A stretch of DNA of 11,626 bases from assembly GCA_009784745.1 (NCBI GenBank), contig WQXR01000036.1, positions 1 through 11,626 of the forward strand, read 5' to 3'. The notes below the pieces were generated by a model. The model saw nothing but the letters and a program-made list of their open reading frames with translations. It was not told where the DNA came from and did no database searches. This document shows, one piece after another, positions 1-5,971 of the stretch. Positions within the stretch are counted from its first letter, which is position 1; each line of letters opens with the position of its first letter. The position numbers were made by a program, and so were the translations under genes. The DNA is from Methanomassiliicoccaceae archaeon (GTDB taxonomy: Archaea; Thermoplasmatota; Thermoplasmata; Methanomassiliicoccales; Methanomethylophilaceae).

Positions 1-12
1 ATTTTTAATAAT

Positions 13-348
13 TCATGTTGCAGCAGCCGACGTTTTCTGCAATCCCACAATTCCGAGAACGATCATCACAGCGAACGCGATCCTCAATACGCTGACGGGA
101 TCATTCATTAACAGTATACCGTAAACGAACGTTCCCGTCGCTCCTATGCCGACCCAAACAGCATACGCAGTCCCTACAGGCATACCCGATGACATCGCTT
201 TAGAGAGCATGATCATACTTAACATAATGAATATGAGCGCCGCCAACGACCATAGGACGTTCTCAAAACCGTTCGAATATTTCATCGACACCGCCCAAAT
301 GACCTCGAACAGTCCGCCGATCAGAATGAACGTCCATCCTTTGTTCAT
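13..348 (-). CDS. SMR-family efflux subunit, SugE/Gdx-like (second of a tandem pair)
   Basis: A 111-residue, four-helix small multidrug resistance protein of normal family length. Seen: the essential membrane glutamate (E15) in FEVIWAVSMKYSNGF, then GTAYAVWVGIGATGT in helix 3 and a helix-4 dimerisation stretch. W18 and K23 beside E15, and the YSNGF sequence, match the SugE/Gdx (guanidinium exporter) branch better than EmrE. The expected role is proton-coupled export of guanidinium or small cations, as one half of a dimer. The gene starts one base after the stop of the upstream SMR gene (TGA-A-ATG), with a G-rich stretch GGGGGTGTGA just before the ATG, so translation is probably coupled. Its few K/R residues (K3, K23, K50, R89, K105) are spread on both sides of the membrane, unlike its partner. 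The substrate is inferred; quaternary ammonium compounds remain possible. Confidence 0.93.
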   Translation of the reverse strand: MNKGWTFILIGGLFEVIWAVSMKYSNGFENVLWSLAALIFIMLSMIMLSKAMSSGMPVGTAYAVWVGIGATGTFVYGILLMNDPVSVLRIAFAVMIVLGIVGLQKTSAAAT

Positions 349-349
349 T

Positions 350-676
350 TCACACCCCCGCGGTGACGTAAAGGCCGACGATCCCGGTGACCGTCAGAAC
401 GGTGAACAGCATTCTCATTACTGTTATCCTTTCTTTGAAAATAACTATGCCTGCGATCAGTGTGCAAACGGCACCGATGCCAGCCCAGACCGCATACGCA
501 GTACCGGCAGGAAGCAACGACATTATTATGAACAGCAGGTAAAGACTGACGGCAAGGAAAATGACCGTTGCCAGTGACCACGGAAGATCCCTGAAACGGT
601 CGGAGCGTTTCATCGAGACGACCCAGCACGGTTCAAGAAGGCCTGCAATTATCAAATATATCCAAGCGATGCCCAT
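350..676 (-). CDS. SMR-family efflux subunit, SugE/Gdx-like (first of a tandem pair)
   Basis: A 108-residue SMR protein with four hydrophobic helices, E15 in GLLEPCWVVSMK, and the family motif GTAYAVWAGIGAV. All seven K/R residues (K23, R24, R27, R29, K81, R83, R88) lie in the loops between helices 1-2 and 3-4. The termini and the middle loop carry none. By the positive-inside rule this fixes the protein with both ends outside. The next gene lacks that bias, so the two probably form an antiparallel heterodimer as in YkkCD/EbrAB-type pairs. The gene begins 16 bases after the polD small-subunit stop and is read in the same direction, so it is probably co-transcribed with it. No good ribosome binding site is visible (only GTGG nearby). 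Family assignment is firm; the substrate is not. Confidence 0.92.
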   Translation of the reverse strand: MGIAWIYLIIAGLLEPCWVVSMKRSDRFRDLPWSLATVIFLAVSLYLLFIIMSLLPAGTAYAVWAGIGAVCTLIAGIVIFKERITVMRMLFTVLTVTGIVGLYVTAGV

Positions 677-692
677 TGTTCCACGCTCACGA

Positions 693-2114
693 TCAAAAAC
701 GTTTCATTATCGTGTCGCCTGTGCCAAGATGGACCATCGGCATCACACCCGGCGACGGATTGAAGTTATGCATCCTCTGATATTCGGTCTGATCCTGCCA
801 CGTGGATGCCGCTATGAGACGTATACCTCTGTACTCAACGGTATCTGCGCTGTGAACGTGACCTGTGACAAATATATCAGGCACCTTATCAATAACAAGA
901 TAATCCTTCCTCTCCGGTGCTAAGGCAGTTTTCATACCATACATCGGTGCAAGATGTCTGCGTTCAAGCATCTCTCTCATCACGGCGATGGAATCATCGT
1001 ACGATAACTTCTGAACACTCGCGACCCAATCGTCAATGCTTCTTCCGTGATACGTAAGTATCTTCCTTCCCTCGATCTCCAGACCGACGGGGTTCGCAGT
1101 GAGCATAACATTCGAATCGAATGTTTTTGTAAATACTTCGGACAATGCGGGCTGCGGTTCCGCAGGACGGCACGCGTCGTGATTGCCCGGTTGAACGACC
1201 ATTTTGATATGATCCGGAATTTCCTTCAAATATTCGCCGAGACGGCTGTACTGACGATGAATATCGTCTATCAAAAGTTCTTCCTGCTGACCCGGGAATA
1301 TACCGATACCGTCAACAACGTCACCGGGCAGAACAATATAATCCAGATCCATCTTTTTTGCATTCTCTTTTAACCATTTTACCATATTTTTCCATCTTGT
1401 TTCAAGGAATGTCCCGCTGCCTACGTGAACGTCCGACAGAAAGGCAACAGAAGAAACGGAATCCGTACGCAACCAACTGCGGTTGGTCGGGACGCTCGGT
1501 CTTATTATCTCATCCGCGACCAGAAGGCCGCCGTCCTTAGTTGGCGAACCGATAACACCGACGACCTCATCATTGACGACAATATCATTAACGCGGCCGG
1601 AATCTTTCATTATCAGAACCTTGCACGTACCGGATTCGTCCTCAAGCGTAAGCATCCGGTGCCCGTTCTTGGTCAGAGCGGATTCCGATACCATTCCTAT
1701 GACCTGCACCTCACGTTGCATCGTTAACGCCTTATCAAGCGGAAGAACGGCTCCGAGACGGTTCCTCAGCAGGTCCCGTATCGCGTTATAGCGGCTCATG
1801 AAATACTTCGAGAAGTCATCGACCTTACCTTCGCATGTGGATTCTCCGGTGACATCCGATCCTTTGATGACAGAGATATCATGCTGACTTTTGTTCTTCG
1901 GCGCCACCGGTTCCGTTATCTCTTTTTTCAGAACGTCGCCGGAAAGAAAATTCAGAACGTCGTTCTTTTCGACGAACATGGCATTCTTCGATATCGCCGA
2001 TAATATATTGTTAACGAACATCATCGGTTCTGCGTTCGAAAGTATGATCTCCAGTGCGTCAGGCGTGAGGAACATATTCCTCTGGGCGGCGACCTTCAGC
2101 ACATCGGTTCTCAT
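693..2114 (-). CDS. polB: DNA polymerase D small subunit (DP1), exonuclease subunit
   Basis: A 473-residue small subunit of the euryarchaeal replicative polymerase PolD. It partners the large subunit DP2 and supplies 3'-5' proofreading exonuclease. Seen, in order: an N-terminal helical segment (about 1-60), a variable linker, an OB-fold (about 135-207), and a calcineurin-like phosphoesterase domain (about 222-470). The metal-binding motifs are all intact: SDVHVGS (227-233), PGDVVDG (263-269), GNHDA (310-314), YHG (355-357) and TGHVHS (417-422). The exonuclease should therefore be active, unlike the degenerate eukaryotic B-subunits. The ATG sits about 28 bp from the centre of a TATA element with an A-rich upstream flank and no Shine-Dalgarno sequence, suggesting a leaderless mRNA. 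DP2 is not in this window. Two SMR genes follow closely downstream. No intein is present. Confidence 0.97.
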   Translation of the reverse strand: MRTDVLKVAAQRNMFLTPDALEIILSNAEPMMFVNNILSAISKNAMFVEKNDVLNFLSGDVLKKEITEPVAPKNKSQHDISVIKGSDVTGESTCEGKVDDFSKYFMSRYNAIRDLLRNRLGAVLPLDKALTMQREVQVIGMVSESALTKNGHRMLTLEDESGTCKVLIMKDSGRVNDIVVNDEVVGVIGSPTKDGGLLVADEIIRPSVPTNRSWLRTDSVSSVAFLSDVHVGSGTFLETRWKNMVKWLKENAKKMDLDYIVLPGDVVDGIGIFPGQQEELLIDDIHRQYSRLGEYLKEIPDHIKMVVQPGNHDACRPAEPQPALSEVFTKTFDSNVMLTANPVGLEIEGRKILTYHGRSIDDWVASVQKLSYDDSIAVMREMLERRHLAPMYGMKTALAPERKDYLVIDKVPDIFVTGHVHSADTVEYRGIRLIAASTWQDQTEYQRMHNFNPSPGVMPMVHLGTGDTIMKRF

Positions 2115-2138
2115 GTCGTCGAAGTAGCGGATGATTTG

Positions 2139-2148
2139 TTATATACTT
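2139..2148. promoter_or_regulatory. Shared TATA element for polD small subunit (-) and UPF0201 gene (+)
   Basis: TTATATACTT contains the self-complementary core TATATA (2140-2145). Its centre is about 25 bp from the rightward ATG (2167) and about 28 bp from the leftward ATG (2114). Both match the usual TATA-to-start spacing of archaeal leaderless genes. On the minus strand the core is preceded by AAAAAAG, a purine-rich BRE-like flank, so the leftward promoter looks stronger. The whole gap between the two start codons is 52 bp and holds no other TATA-like stretch. Confidence 0.7.
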
Positions 2149-2166
2149 TTTTGAACATCCGGTATC

Positions 2167-2562
2167 ATGATCCCGTCGATAAGTGCGACATGTCCTGTTT
2201 TTCCCAGTGAGAACGCGGAAAAGGTAACGCGTGCGGTGATGAACATATTTCCGGATGCTGTTCTGAACATACAGGAAAATGAGATAAGCGCAGAACCAGG
2301 GGATACGGAACATTTCGGAGAACAGATACGCAAACAGAAGATACTGGACACCGCACGTTCCGTGATGATGAAAGGACGGAAGAACACAGAACGCACAATA
2401 TTCCACCTTAACAAACAGGCGGCATACGCGGGAAAGATATCATTCGTCGAAGAAAGGACGATACTCGGAACGATAAAAGTGACAATAGAGGCGGAAGATA
2501 TAACAGCATTCATTGAATTACTGGCACCGCACACGGTCAACGGCGAGGAGGTAAAGATATGA
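2167..2562 (+). CDS. UPF0201/DUF54 family protein (predicted RNA-binding)
   Basis: A 131-residue archaeal conserved protein. The N-terminal pattern (P-x-E-x-AEKVTRAVMNIFPDA) and the middle and C-terminal blocks (RKQKILDTARSVM, FHLNKQAAYAGKISF, LGTIKVTIEA, LAPHTVNGEE) are the conserved blocks of UPF0201, described as a small predicted RNA-binding or exosome-associated family. Its biochemical role is not established. Length is normal. The ATG lies about 25 bp downstream of a TATA core and has no clear ribosome binding site, so a leaderless mRNA is likely. Its stop overlaps the next start (ATGA, 2559-2562), making a two-gene unit with the endonuclease IV-like gene. The family call is good; the RNA-binding role is family lore, not visible here. 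Confidence 0.88.
   Translation: MIPSISATCPVFPSENAEKVTRAVMNIFPDAVLNIQENEISAEPGDTEHFGEQIRKQKILDTARSVMMKGRKNTERTIFHLNKQAAYAGKISFVEERTILGTIKVTIEAEDITAFIELLAPHTVNGEEVKI
2547..2552 (+). promoter_or_regulatory. Ribosome binding site of the TIM-barrel gene
   Basis: GGAGGT lies inside the last codons of the UPF0201 gene, six bases before the ATG at 2559. It is one of the strongest Shine-Dalgarno matches in the window and fixes the start of the downstream gene. Internal genes of units here can use Shine-Dalgarno pairing while first genes appear leaderless. Confidence 0.85.
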
Positions 2563-3320
2563 TCGGAGCATCATCAACAACATTCTGCACAGAAAGCATA
2601 GAGAACACGCTCATCAGAGTTGCAAAAGAATTCGATCATTGGGAAATAATCTCAGAAGGGGAACATTACCTTCCGCTGGTGATGCGGAGATTGGAAGCGA
2701 TCGCTCCCTCCTATGATATCAGATTTTCGATACACGCGCCGATATCGGATGTGAATCCCGGGGCGTTATGCGAAAGGCTGAGAGAAGCGGCCGTGATGGA
2801 ACTGATCGCGGCGATGGAACAGGCGATAGAACTTGATGTCAAGACAATAACCATACATCCGGGCTTTGAATCGCCGGTGATACCCGGTTTCGGATCAAGA
2901 TCGGCGGAAAGAGCGAAGCGTTCGATGAGAACGATAGACCGCATAATGAATGAATTCGGCGTGACCGCATGTTTAGAGAACATGCCGTCTTTCAAATACA
3001 TGCTCGGAAGGACGGCAAAAGAGATGTTCGATCTCGTTGACGGTACGGACATGAAGATATGCTACGATATCGGACACGCCAACACAACAGGCCAGATAGA
3101 TGAGATATTAGATATGCTCGGAGACAGGATAGGAAACATTCACATACATGATAACAACGGTGAGAATGATGATCACATGACCATCGGCGACGGTAATATC
3201 GATTTTGCTCCGATCTTAAAGAAATTATCCAAATACAAAGGAAAGTATGTGATAGAATCAAGATCACTGGAATCAGCGGTAGTATCAAAAGAGCGGTTAA
3301 AGAGGATGCTGTCCCTCTGA
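2559..3320 (+). CDS. Endonuclease IV/sugar isomerase-like TIM-barrel protein (AP_endonuc_2 family)
   Basis: A 253-residue protein of the xylose isomerase-like TIM-barrel superfamily. The metal-site residues fall in the order known from endonuclease IV: H59 (FSIHAP), H100 (ITIHPG), E140 (CLENMP), D170 and H173 (CYDIGHA), H197 (HIHDNNG), D204 and H206 (NDDHMTIGDGNID), E233 (YVIES). All nine positions of the tri-metal site of Nfo have a plausible counterpart. That makes apurinic-site endonuclease a reasonable guess, but sugar-phosphate isomerases and epimerases of this superfamily share most of these residues. The protein is also shorter than typical Nfo (about 280 residues). The start is fixed by GGAGGT six bases upstream and by the ATGA overlap with the UPF0201 gene. 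Its last 24 bp overlap the end of the convergent CPBP gene. Superfamily is sure; activity is uncertain. Confidence 0.9.
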   Translation: MIGASSTTFCTESIENTLIRVAKEFDHWEIISEGEHYLPLVMRRLEAIAPSYDIRFSIHAPISDVNPGALCERLREAAVMELIAAMEQAIELDVKTITIHPGFESPVIPGFGSRSAERAKRSMRTIDRIMNEFGVTACLENMPSFKYMLGRTAKEMFDLVDGTDMKICYDIGHANTTGQIDEILDMLGDRIGNIHIHDNNGENDDHMTIGDGNIDFAPILKKLSKYKGKYVIESRSLESAVVSKERLKRMLSL

Positions 3321-4310
3321 AATTATCTTTTTGACGTACAGCAGACCGTATTTCGCATAACGTACGATGAACACAACACCTATTGCGGTCACCGCAAGCA
3401 GGAACAATGACGACATCAATGTTCCGACGGACCCCATCACCCATCCGAGGGATGATAAGTAATTCACAATAAAATGCAGCATTATCGACGCGTACAACCC
3501 ATACTTTACGAAAAGATATCCCAACGCCAATCCGGTAACGAACGTCGGGATCATTTTGAACATATCCCATCCCGATAAATGAGCATAAGAGAACCATACC
3601 GCGGAAATGAGGATGAACACCAATGCCTCCCTACTCATTCCGAATCCGCCGAACAGGCGTTCTATCGATCCCTTCTCTCGGAGCATCAGTCCGAGCGCGG
3701 CCATCGGTGCGCCGATCACCAATACGCGGCTGAGTATCTCTTCCCAGACGGATGCGTTAATGAGAAGATATTGATCGATCCACGCAGGATCGGAAGGAGG
3801 AGGTACGTAAGGTTCCCCTCCCGAAGAGACAATGAATGCGTTGAGTATCACGTTGAACGATACGGTGGCGGCAAAGATGGTCACGATAGTGTAAAGCGGC
3901 ATCTCCTTCACTGCGGCAGCGATCTTAAGGGAAGGATCGTTCCTGCTTACTATCTTCTCACCGCCCTCGTTGTATTGTGCATCATCTTCGCAGAACTTTT
4001 TAACAAAGATCTTACCGCTGCCGTACATCAGGAGGATGAATGATGCGGTGACAGAGAACAGAATGAACAGGTAGTAAAGAAGAGCAAAGATGCCTTCCAC
4101 GCGGAATAGGATGACAGGCGAAGGCGCCAGTATTATTATTCCTAACGAATAGTTGCCGATGACCGGCAATATCTCGCTTGATGCCCAGAATGCGGTGTAA
4201 ATTTCAAAGAAAAGCACCGGAACACAGATCATTAAAAGAATTATTCCCGCCAGCAAAGCAATGACGGAAAGCGTATTGTTCTTGGCTTCTGTCATTCTGT
4301 CACCATTCAT
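3297..4310 (-). CDS. CPBP-family intramembrane metalloprotease (CAAX protease-like)
   Basis: A 337-residue multi-pass membrane protein. The C-terminal half has the three CPBP (Abi/Rce1-like) motifs: EEILSR (E190, E191, R195), FSYAH (F240, H244) and HFIVN (H279, N283). These form the membrane-embedded glutamate/histidine site of prenyl-protein and peptide proteases. N-terminal helices lie at about 14-36, 53-72 and 74-98; a charged loop at about 100-135 precedes the conserved domain. The longest frame starts at the ATG overlapping the upstream stop (ATGA, 4307-4310) without a Shine-Dalgarno sequence. The ATG at 4295 (Met6) has GGTGA just before it and may be the true start. It is the last gene of a three-gene unit. 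Its final codons overlap the end of the convergent TIM-barrel gene. The substrate is unknown. Confidence 0.93.
   Translation of the reverse strand: MNGDRMTEAKNNTLSVIALLAGIILLMICVPVLFFEIYTAFWASSEILPVIGNYSLGIIILAPSPVILFRVEGIFALLYYLFILFSVTASFILLMYGSGKIFVKKFCEDDAQYNEGGEKIVSRNDPSLKIAAAVKEMPLYTIVTIFAATVSFNVILNAFIVSSGGEPYVPPPSDPAWIDQYLLINASVWEEILSRVLVIGAPMAALGLMLREKGSIERLFGGFGMSREALVFILISAVWFSYAHLSGWDMFKMIPTFVTGLALGYLFVKYGLYASIMLHFIVNYLSSLGWVMGSVGTLMSSLFLLAVTAIGVVFIVRYAKYGLLYVKKIISEGQHPL
4300..4304 (-). promoter_or_regulatory. Possible ribosome binding site favouring the Met6 start of the CPBP gene
   Basis: On the minus strand GGTGA occurs four bases before the ATG at 4295-4293. GGTGA matches the 3' part of the archaeal Shine-Dalgarno consensus. 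The alternative ATG at 4310 has no such element. The choice changes only five N-terminal residues. Confidence 0.5.
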
Positions 4311-4930
4311 TGTGATGCGGCATCCGAATTCAGTATTGACAAAATGCCGTTGATGCGTTCGATCTCGACAACGGCCAATATGCGCTTGCCGTCCTTCGCC
4401 AAATGACGTATGCGGTTGGCCATGTACTTCTCTCTCAATTTCGTAAGTTCACGGAATCCTTTGGAATTGTTCACAAAGGCATCCCATGATATTGCGAACG
4501 ATTCTGCGGATGAGATATCGAATCTCTTTTTCAATGCCTTTCTTGCAAGTCGCCCTTCCTTAAGAAGTTCAAATGTTGTTATGAGGTTGCAATAGACCTC
4601 GGAAAAGTATTCCTCATCGAGATCGAGCGGCATGACCTGAATTGAATTCTCATTGCATACGTCCACCAATGCGGCGAACGCCGGCGACGGAACATCCGTA
4701 TCGCCGAAAGTACCCAGATGGTGCAAATATACAAGATCTATATCCTCAAGTTCCTGATCTTCTTTTAATTCATCCCTGATACCGACGGCAATTATATCTT
4801 CTTTCCCGAGGGATACGGCGTAAATGTCATATCCCTTTGCAGATTCTTTCACTCTCTCGTATTCACTGACAAGTCCCTTCACAACGGGAAGGATGTCAAC
4901 GTCGCACCCGTTCACTCGAACAGCGATCAT
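4307..4930 (-). CDS. Uncharacterised protein, faint TraB-like C-terminus
   Basis: A 207-residue soluble-looking protein that I do not recognise with confidence. There is no signal peptide or membrane segment. The C-terminal block (about 160-200, with LREKYMANRIRHL, a GK pair, then ILAVVEIERINGILSIL) resembles the end of TraB/PrgY-family proteins, where an ERDxYMA segment is followed by a VVGxGHxxGI segment. The glycine-histidine pair of that motif is replaced here by E-R-I-N. The segment PSPAFAALVDVCNENSIQV followed by PLDLDEE could correspond to the TraB middle motif. The gene overlaps both neighbours by ATGA (4927-4930 and 4307-4310), so it is translated with a COG1395 regulator upstream and a membrane protease downstream. 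The TraB link is a reading of short motifs and may be wrong. Confidence 0.85.
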   Translation of the reverse strand: MIAVRVNGCDVDILPVVKGLVSEYERVKESAKGYDIYAVSLGKEDIIAVGIRDELKEDQELEDIDLVYLHHLGTFGDTDVPSPAFAALVDVCNENSIQVMPLDLDEEYFSEVYCNLITTFELLKEGRLARKALKKRFDISSAESFAISWDAFVNNSKGFRELTKLREKYMANRIRHLAKDGKRILAVVEIERINGILSILNSDAASQ

Positions 4931-5874
4931 TCGTGGCCGCTCCGTTCAAGGACGAGATCCTTCAGTTCAGACTGGTCGTCCATCTTTTTTATCTCATCCT
5001 TCGTTACAATGGCTGTTGATTGAATATTATCAATATTCCTTTTGCGTTCAACGATTATCACCGAATGCTGTCCCGATATTCGTGAAATATCGGAAACAAT
5101 GGACGCTTTGTGCAATAACCTTTCCTCATCTCCGCCCAATCCCGTAAGTATGACCATCTTCTCGCTTCTTGTCAGTGCTTCGAAGGGACTGCGTACTGTC
5201 GGTGTGACGGAACAGCCGAGATCCAAAAGGATATTGAATATCTGGACATCCGTCCTTTTCGCTCCTGAGACCTCATATTCCTGACTTTTTTTCTCGTTCT
5301 TGTATGCGAACGGGTCCATCGCTTCGATTATGGGAACATTCAGGAACTCTTCCAATCTTATTGCGGCATCTATCATTGCGCTCATTCCCGTCTCGTACAT
5401 CTGTATCGTCCTTCTTGATACGCCCGCAGTTTCGGCCAATGTTCCGAGGCTGAGGCCTCTCGTTTCCCTGAGGTGGCGTAGCAGATCCTTGTCCAACTTC
5501 ACATAAAGGCCGCCGGGTGCCGCGAAGATCAGCGGCGGTATCTCGCTCAAAAGATGATCCTCCAGAGTTTCGTTGGATATTATTGAGATGTTGAATCTTG
5601 AGTATACTATACCCGCTTCAAGGGCACCGGAACTTGAACGCTCTCCGATGAGTATCGGACTGGCGCCCAACGCTTCGGCAAGTATCTTCATTTCGTCGGC
5701 GTTCTCTCTTGAAAATGCGTCCACATTGCTTAATATCTTCACAATGAGCAGCGAATCATTCTTTCTTCCGACTATATCGAAACAGACGCTTCTCATGTTA
5801 AGCGGAGATGATACACTGTAACCGGCCCTTGCAAGGATCGCACGCGTGGTGTTGATAAGTTCCTCTCTGCTCAC
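4927..5874 (-). CDS. COG1395-family archaeal HTH transcriptional regulator
   Basis: A 315-residue predicted DNA-binding regulator from an archaeal family. From the GTG start, an N-terminal nuclease-like or sensor domain (about 1-125) includes FDIVGRK and LLIVKILSNVDAF, then the linker GGLYVKLDKDLLRHLRE. An XRE-type helix-turn-helix follows (about 129-180: LSLGTLAETAGVSRRTIQMYE). The C-terminal domain carries LTGLGGDEERLLHKA. These blocks match the archaeal HTH regulators of COG1395. The open frame runs 26 codons further upstream, but that extension crosses the promoter and hairpins and does not resemble the family. GTG at 5874 gives the usual N-terminus (xSREELINTTRAILARAGY) and sits about 28 bp from a TATA box, so a leaderless mRNA is likely. 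It heads a three-gene unit with ATGA overlaps. The ligand and targets are unknown. Confidence 0.92.
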   Translation of the reverse strand: MSREELINTTRAILARAGYSVSSPLNMRSVCFDIVGRKNDSLLIVKILSNVDAFSRENADEMKILAEALGASPILIGERSSSGALEAGIVYSRFNISIISNETLEDHLLSEIPPLIFAAPGGLYVKLDKDLLRHLRETRGLSLGTLAETAGVSRRTIQMYETGMSAMIDAAIRLEEFLNVPIIEAMDPFAYKNEKKSQEYEVSGAKRTDVQIFNILLDLGCSVTPTVRSPFEALTRSEKMVILTGLGGDEERLLHKASIVSDISRISGQHSVIIVERKRNIDNIQSTAIVTKDEIKKMDDQSELKDLVLERSGHE

Positions 5875-5897
5875 GGATAATAAAGAGAATGTCCTTC

Positions 5898-5906
5898 TAT
5901 TTAATA
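5898..5906 (-). promoter_or_regulatory. TATA box of the COG1395 operon
   Basis: On the minus strand TATTAAATA spans positions -32 to -24 relative to the GTG at 5874. This places transcription start at or next to the GTG. It is the main reason for rejecting the upstream ATG at 5952, which lies upstream of this box. Confidence 0.65.
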
Positions 5907-5935
5907 CCTCTAACGAGCACCCGCACCTTGGATTG

Positions 5936-5966
5936 GGGCGGAACGCCCTCACGTCACGGACGTGAG
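5936..5966. terminator. Two adjacent hairpins between cdc48 and the COG1395 operon
   Basis: CTCACGTC (5948-5955), loop ACG, GACGTGAG (5959-5966) is a perfect 8-bp inverted repeat beginning six bases after the cdc48 stop. Next to it GGGCG (5936-5940), loop GAA, CGCCC (5944-5948) forms a 5-bp stem. The two stems share base 5948. The position suits an end-of-transcript structure for cdc48, but no T-run follows on the minus strand. The same DNA lies about 30-60 bp upstream of the COG1395 TATA box, so it could equally be an operator. Confidence 0.45.
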
Positions 5967-5971
5967 AACGG

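Noticed and set aside
677..692. Guanidine riboswitch upstream of the Gdx-like genes
   Set aside because: Only 16 bases separate them from polD, too short for a riboswitch, and none is known to me in archaea.
146..923. Plus-strand open frames opposite the SMR genes and the polD gene
   Set aside because: They mirror conserved genes on the other strand and have no family resemblance or start signals.
5875..5952. 26-codon N-terminal extension of the COG1395 regulator from an ATG at 5952
   Set aside because: It crosses the TATA box and an inverted repeat, its sequence (many R, P, C) does not resemble the family N-terminus, and GTG 5874 has a correctly spaced TATA box.
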